From: Chloroflexota bacterium
Lineage (GTDB): Bacteria; Chloroflexota; Limnocylindria; Limnocylindrales; CSP1-4
Direction: 5' to 3'
Length of the DNA stretch: 39,164 nt
NCBI GenBank assembly: GCA_029778235.1
Contig: JAKOQS010000034.1
Coordinates: 1 to 39,164 of the forward strand
Notes under the pieces: model-generated
Seen by the model: only the letters and a program-made list of their open reading frames with translations
What the model was told of the DNA's origin: nothing
Databases searched by the model: none
In this document: piece by piece, positions 35,576 through 39,164 of the stretch
Layout of the letters: every line of letters begins with the position of its first letter
Position numbering within the stretch: the stretch's first letter is position 1
Translations under genes and position numbers: made by a program

Positions 35576-36127
35576 ATGCCCGCACCGCTCGACACCACCC
35601 CGCTAGCCACCCGGCCGACAGCGGGCGCGCGTCCCTCGAAGGCGCCCGTCTCCGACGACGCGCTGCGGGCCGAGCTAGGCGACCACCTGGCGCGTGCCCT
35701 GGCCCGACGCCGGGGCGAGTACCTCACGGGCCTCGCCCGCGACGGGGTGAGCTCGGCGCAGATGGGCCTGCTCATGCGCCTCCGGTACCTGGGCGACATG
35801 TCGATCTCGGGACTCGCCGAGGTCCTTGGCCTGGGCCTGCCGAACGTGACCGGCCTGGTGGACCGGCTGGAGGAGCGAGGCCTCGTGGAGCGGCTGCGCG
35901 ATCCGGCGGATCGGCGGGTGGTGCGGGTGCATCTCACCGAGGCCGGCAGCCGCATCCCCGACGGCATGGAGGGGCTGCAGCGCGACGTCCTTGGACGGGT
36001 GCTGCAGGCGATGGACCGCGAGACGCTCGAACGCTGCGTCGCGGTGCTCGACGACATCGATGTGGAGGCCGGCCCGGCGCCGGTCGATCCGCGCTGCGCC
36101 GGTCGGGACCGGCACGCGAGAACCTGA
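35576..36127 (+). CDS. MarR-family transcriptional regulator
   Basis: MSISGLAEVLGLGLPNVTGLVDRLEERGLVERLRDPADRRVVRVHLTEAG. Confidence 0.88.
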   Translation: MPAPLDTTPLATRPTAGARPSKAPVSDDALRAELGDHLARALARRRGEYLTGLARDGVSSAQMGLLMRLRYLGDMSISGLAEVLGLGLPNVTGLVDRLEERGLVERLRDPADRRVVRVHLTEAGSRIPDGMEGLQRDVLGRVLQAMDRETLERCVAVLDDIDVEAGPAPVDPRCAGRDRHART

Positions 36128-36134
36128 GGAGAGG

Positions 36135-37826
36135 ATGGAAGCGACACCGATCCCCGAGGCCGGCACGCCCGGCGGCTACAGCGGCCACGGCTGGCGCCCG
36201 GCCATCGAAGTCTCGCATCGCGCCCGGATGGAGATCCTGGGGGCGATCCTCCTGGCGCTGCTGCTCGGCGCCCTCGACCAGACGATCGTGGGGACGGCGC
36301 TGCCGACGATCGTCACCGACCTCAAGGGCAACGACCTGTACACGTGGGTCGTGACGATCTACCTGCTCACCAGCACGATCTCGGTGCCCTTCTACGGCAA
36401 GCTGTCCGACCTGTACGGCCGGAGGCCGCTCCTCATCATCGGCATCGTCATCTTCCTCGTCGGCTCGGCCCTCTCAGGTCTCTCGCAGACGATGGAGCAG
36501 CTGATCCTCTTCCGGGGGATCCAGGGCCTGGGTGCGGGCGCCCTCTTCCCGATCAGCCTGGCCGTCATCGGCGACCTGTTCAGCCCGCAGGAGCGGGGCA
36601 AGTACCAGGGCCTCTTCGGTGCGGTCTTCGGCGTCTCGGCCCTCGTGGGCCCCGCGCTCGGTGGGTTCATCACCGACACGTGGAGCTGGCACTGGATCTT
36701 CTACGTGAACATCCCGGTGGGCCTGGTCTCCCTGTACTTCATCGCCCGCCTGCTGCCCACGGTGAAGCGGGCCGACGCGACCCGGACGTTCGACCTCCTG
36801 GGCGCCGTCGTCTTCGTCGTGGCCATGGTGCCGTTCCTGGTCGGGCTCACGAACAAGCAGACGGGCGACTGGACCGACGCGACCGTGGGCGGCTTCATCG
36901 CCTTCGGGCTGGCGGCCTTCCTGGTCTTCCTCGCGATCGAGTATCGGGCGAAGGAGCCCATCGTCCCCCTGGACCTCTGGCGCGGACGCACGTACGCGGG
37001 CGCGATCGTCGCGACGTTCTTCTCGGCGTTCGGGTTCTTCGCCGCGACGGTCTTCCTGCCGCGGCTCTACCAGGTGGTGTTCGGCGAGAGCGCCACGATG
37101 AGCGGCTACGAGCTCTTCCCGCTGCTCATCGGCGTCATCGGGTCGAGCATCATCTCCGGCCAGATCGTCTCGCGGACCGGGAAGTACAAGCTCCTGATGA
37201 TCGGGTCCGCGATCCTCATCGTGGCCGGCTCGTGGCTCTTCACGAACCTCACCTCGACCACCGACCCGTGGGTCATCCGGGCGTGGATGTTCGTCCTGGG
37301 GATCGGCATCGGCCCCACGCTGGCCGTCTTCACGATCATCGTCCAGAACGCCGTCCCGTTCACCAAGCTGGGCGTGGCGACCTCCAACCTGACGTTCTTC
37401 CGCCAGATCGGCGGCGTGGTGGGCCTGTCGATCGCGGGGACCGTCTTCGGCACGGTGCTGCGCGACCAGATCCCCGTCCAGCTCGTCGCCGCCGGCGTCC
37501 CGCAGCAGATCGTGGACGGGTTCCAGGGCGGGAGCTTCGACCCGAACAACCTGGTCGGCGTGGGCGCCGACCTCGGGCAGTCGATCCTCGCGAACGTGCC
37601 GGAGCAGTTCCGGCCGATCGTGGAGCCGCTGGTCCCGAACATCGTGAACGGAATCTACGCGGCCATCGGCCTCGCGATCGCGAACGTCTTCTGGCTCGGC
37701 GTCTTCGGCGGCGCCGCAGCGTTCGTCGCGGTCCTGTTCATCCGCGAGCTGCCCCTGCGCACGGCGACGCGGCTGCCGGTCAAGCGGCCGGAGGGGGCGG
37801 CCGATGCGCCGCCGGAGCCGGCGTGA
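36135..37826 (+). CDS. MFS transporter, DHA2 (EmrB/QacA) type
   Basis: LDQTIVGTALPTIVTDL; GKLSDLYGRRPLLIIG; GALFPISLAVIGDLFSPQERGKYQG; many TMs; SD AGGAGAGG. Confidence 0.92.
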   Translation: MEATPIPEAGTPGGYSGHGWRPAIEVSHRARMEILGAILLALLLGALDQTIVGTALPTIVTDLKGNDLYTWVVTIYLLTSTISVPFYGKLSDLYGRRPLLIIGIVIFLVGSALSGLSQTMEQLILFRGIQGLGAGALFPISLAVIGDLFSPQERGKYQGLFGAVFGVSALVGPALGGFITDTWSWHWIFYVNIPVGLVSLYFIARLLPTVKRADATRTFDLLGAVVFVVAMVPFLVGLTNKQTGDWTDATVGGFIAFGLAAFLVFLAIEYRAKEPIVPLDLWRGRTYAGAIVATFFSAFGFFAATVFLPRLYQVVFGESATMSGYELFPLLIGVIGSSIISGQIVSRTGKYKLLMIGSAILIVAGSWLFTNLTSTTDPWVIRAWMFVLGIGIGPTLAVFTIIVQNAVPFTKLGVATSNLTFFRQIGGVVGLSIAGTVFGTVLRDQIPVQLVAAGVPQQIVDGFQGGSFDPNNLVGVGADLGQSILANVPEQFRPIVEPLVPNIVNGIYAAIGLAIANVFWLGVFGGAAAFVAVLFIRELPLRTATRLPVKRPEGAADAPPEPA

Positions 37827-38347
37827 CGACCGCGGATCCGCGCGTCGCGGGGATCCCGGCCGGCCTGGCCGCGCCGGGGACGACGGGCGCGCCCTACCGC
37901 CCCCTGCTTCCCGTCGAGGCGCTGCCGTCCGGCACCATGCGCCGGGTCTCGCTGGGCGACCTCGACGTCCTTCTCGCACACACGTCCGACGGGATCGTGG
38001 CCACTGACGACCGGTGTCCGCACATGGCCGCGCCGCTCTCGCTCGGGGCTCTCGATGGGTGCGCGGTCGCATGCCCGCTCCACCGCGGCGTGTTCGACCT
38101 GGCGACGGGCGAGACGCTCCAGCACCCGACCACCGGCGGGCTCGACGCCGACGGCGCCGTCCACCCCACGTGGACGCCCGCCGGCTCCGAACCGAAGCCC
38201 GACCCGCCCGGCGCCAAGGCGGACGCACGACGCCTGACGCGGACGCGACGGATCCGCTTCTATCCGGTGCGGATCGCCGATGGCGTCATCGAGGTCGCGC
38301 TGCCCGTGGAGGTCGTGCCGCCGACACACGTGGTCGGGGACCGATAG
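37823..38347 (+). CDS. Rieske [2Fe-2S] domain protein
   Basis: RCPHMAAPLSLGALDGCAVACPLHRGVFDL (CxH, CxxH). GTG start overlaps the MFS stop by 4 bp. Confidence 0.85.
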   Translation: MTTADPRVAGIPAGLAAPGTTGAPYRPLLPVEALPSGTMRRVSLGDLDVLLAHTSDGIVATDDRCPHMAAPLSLGALDGCAVACPLHRGVFDLATGETLQHPTTGGLDADGAVHPTWTPAGSEPKPDPPGAKADARRLTRTRRIRFYPVRIADGVIEVALPVEVVPPTHVVGDR

Positions 38348-38461
38348 CAGAGCCGGGCGGCGCGGCCCAGCGACCGCGGGCACCGGAGCACCGTCCTCTG
38401 CAGCGGCAGGGATGCGCACCGTCGGCGGGGTCGATCCGCACGTTTCGGCGCGGATAAGGAG

Positions 38462-38489
38462 CCTGAATCTTCAGGGAACGTTCAGGGAA
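38462..38489. promoter_or_regulatory. candidate operator: CCTGAA-tc-TTCAGGGAA-cg-TTCAGGGAA
   Basis: Direct repeat ttcagggaa 38470-38478 and 38481-38489 (11-bp period), plus inverted half-site cctgaa 38462-38467. Confidence 0.5.
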
Positions 38490-38561
38490 GACGTCGATGG
38501 TTTGCGTCGCCGGACCGGGAAGGAAGGGGTCCGGCCACGACCAGAGGAGACCACGTCCCTG

Positions 38562-39164
38562 ATGGACCAGCAGAACCCCGTCGTCTGGGAGCCCGAGGCT
38601 CCCGCGCCGGCCGCCGAGCCCGCGCCCATGACAGCCACCGGATCCCTCCCCGTCGCCCCGGCGGCCGAGGCCGCGCCGACGCCCGCGCCGGTGCCGTCGC
38701 CCACGCCCGCAGCGCCCGCGCGGCGTCGCGGCCTGGGGACGATCGCCGTCGTCGCGGTCACCGCCGCCGTGATCGGCGCCGGCGGCACCGTCGGCCTCCT
38801 CGCGGCGTCGGGCGCGCTCGACCAGAGGTCCGTCGCGATCGTGACGGAGGCACCCGCGAAGCCCGCCAGCCTGGTGACGCCGGGCGCGGGCTCGGCGCAG
38901 CAATCCCCGACCGCCGCATTCAACGGCGTCAACGACACGGTCGTGAACGCGGCGTCCCGGGTCAGCCCCGCCGTGGTGACGATCGTCTCGTCCACGGCGA
39001 CCGGCGCCTCGGGCTCCGGCCAGCTGCAGAACCCCTTCGGCAACGGCCAGGACCCGTTCAACCAGAACGGCAACGGCCAGAACAACGGCAACGGCCAGGG
39101 CCAGGACCCGTTCAACCAGAACGGCAACGGCCAGAACAACGGCAACGGCCAGGGCCAGGACCCG
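38562..39164 (+). CDS. membrane-anchored trypsin-like (HtrA/S1C) serine protease, N-terminal part (runs off window)
   Basis: MDQQNPVVWEPEAPAP...RRRGLGTIAVVAVTAAVIGAGGTVGLLA...NGVNDTVVNAASRVSPAVVTIVSSTATGASGSG; SD AGAGGAGA. Confidence 0.75.
   Translation, partial: MDQQNPVVWEPEAPAPAAEPAPMTATGSLPVAPAAEAAPTPAPVPSPTPAAPARRRGLGTIAVVAVTAAVIGAGGTVGLLAASGALDQRSVAIVTEAPAKPASLVTPGAGSAQQSPTAAFNGVNDTVVNAASRVSPAVVTIVSSTATGASGSGQLQNPFGNGQDPFNQNGNGQNNGNGQGQDPFNQNGNGQNNGNGQGQDP
39051..39164 (+). repeat. 54-bp coding tandem repeat (2 exact copies plus start of a third)
   Basis: gacccgttcaaccagaacggcaacggccagaacaacggcaacggccagggccag at 39051-39104 and 39105-39158; gacccg 39159-39164. Confidence 0.97.

Noticed and set aside
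38471-39145. 224-aa minus-strand ORF MPLFWPLPFWLNGSW...
   Set aside because: Repeat artefact antisense to the 54-bp minisatellite of the HtrA-like gene.
1-39164. Defence island, biosynthetic cluster, prophage or transposon
   Set aside because: No transposase, integrase, restriction, toxin-antitoxin, NRPS/PKS, CRISPR or phage structural genes recognised on either strand.

Overview
This is a very GC-rich chromosomal window, possibly Chloroflexota-like (inferred from gene content only). I see no mobile element, phage, CRISPR array, tRNA or rRNA. Gene content in order: a BON-domain protein end (partial); a SAM methyltransferase; a Pmp-like beta-helix surface protein; a glycogen locus (glgA / alpha-glucan phosphorylase / two different GH57 enzymes); a PucR-type regulator; an HtpX-like protease; a nucleoside hydrolase plus DUF885 pair; a DAP-decarboxylase-like enzyme; several secreted or surface proteins (TPM-domain, LysM, carboxypeptidase-regulatory-like repeats); an Lgt-like protein; a transglutaminase-like lipoprotein fused in frame to a fasciclin gene; a Ni-superoxide dismutase with its S26 maturation protease; DUF4349; two LLM/F420-type oxidoreductases; a SIS-domain protein plus PlsC-like pair; a MarR-MFS-Rieske operon; and the start of an HtrA-like protease. 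Most of this is ordinary. The least expected signals are: (i) nine genes with a TANNNT box only 6-9 nt before the start codon (probable leaderless transcripts), five of which share GGTC at the -35 position; (ii) a perfect 22-bp palindrome filling one of those promoter spacers, next to a 19-bp-period minisatellite; (iii) a Ni-SOD maturation protease with no ATG/GTG/TTG start upstream of its catalytic serine; (iv) a fasciclin gene without a stop codon that reads into a lipoprotein gene; (v) a TTCAGGGAA direct repeat upstream of the HtrA-like gene; and (vi) an exact 54-bp coding minisatellite in which the window ends. No clear undescribed multi-gene system was found.
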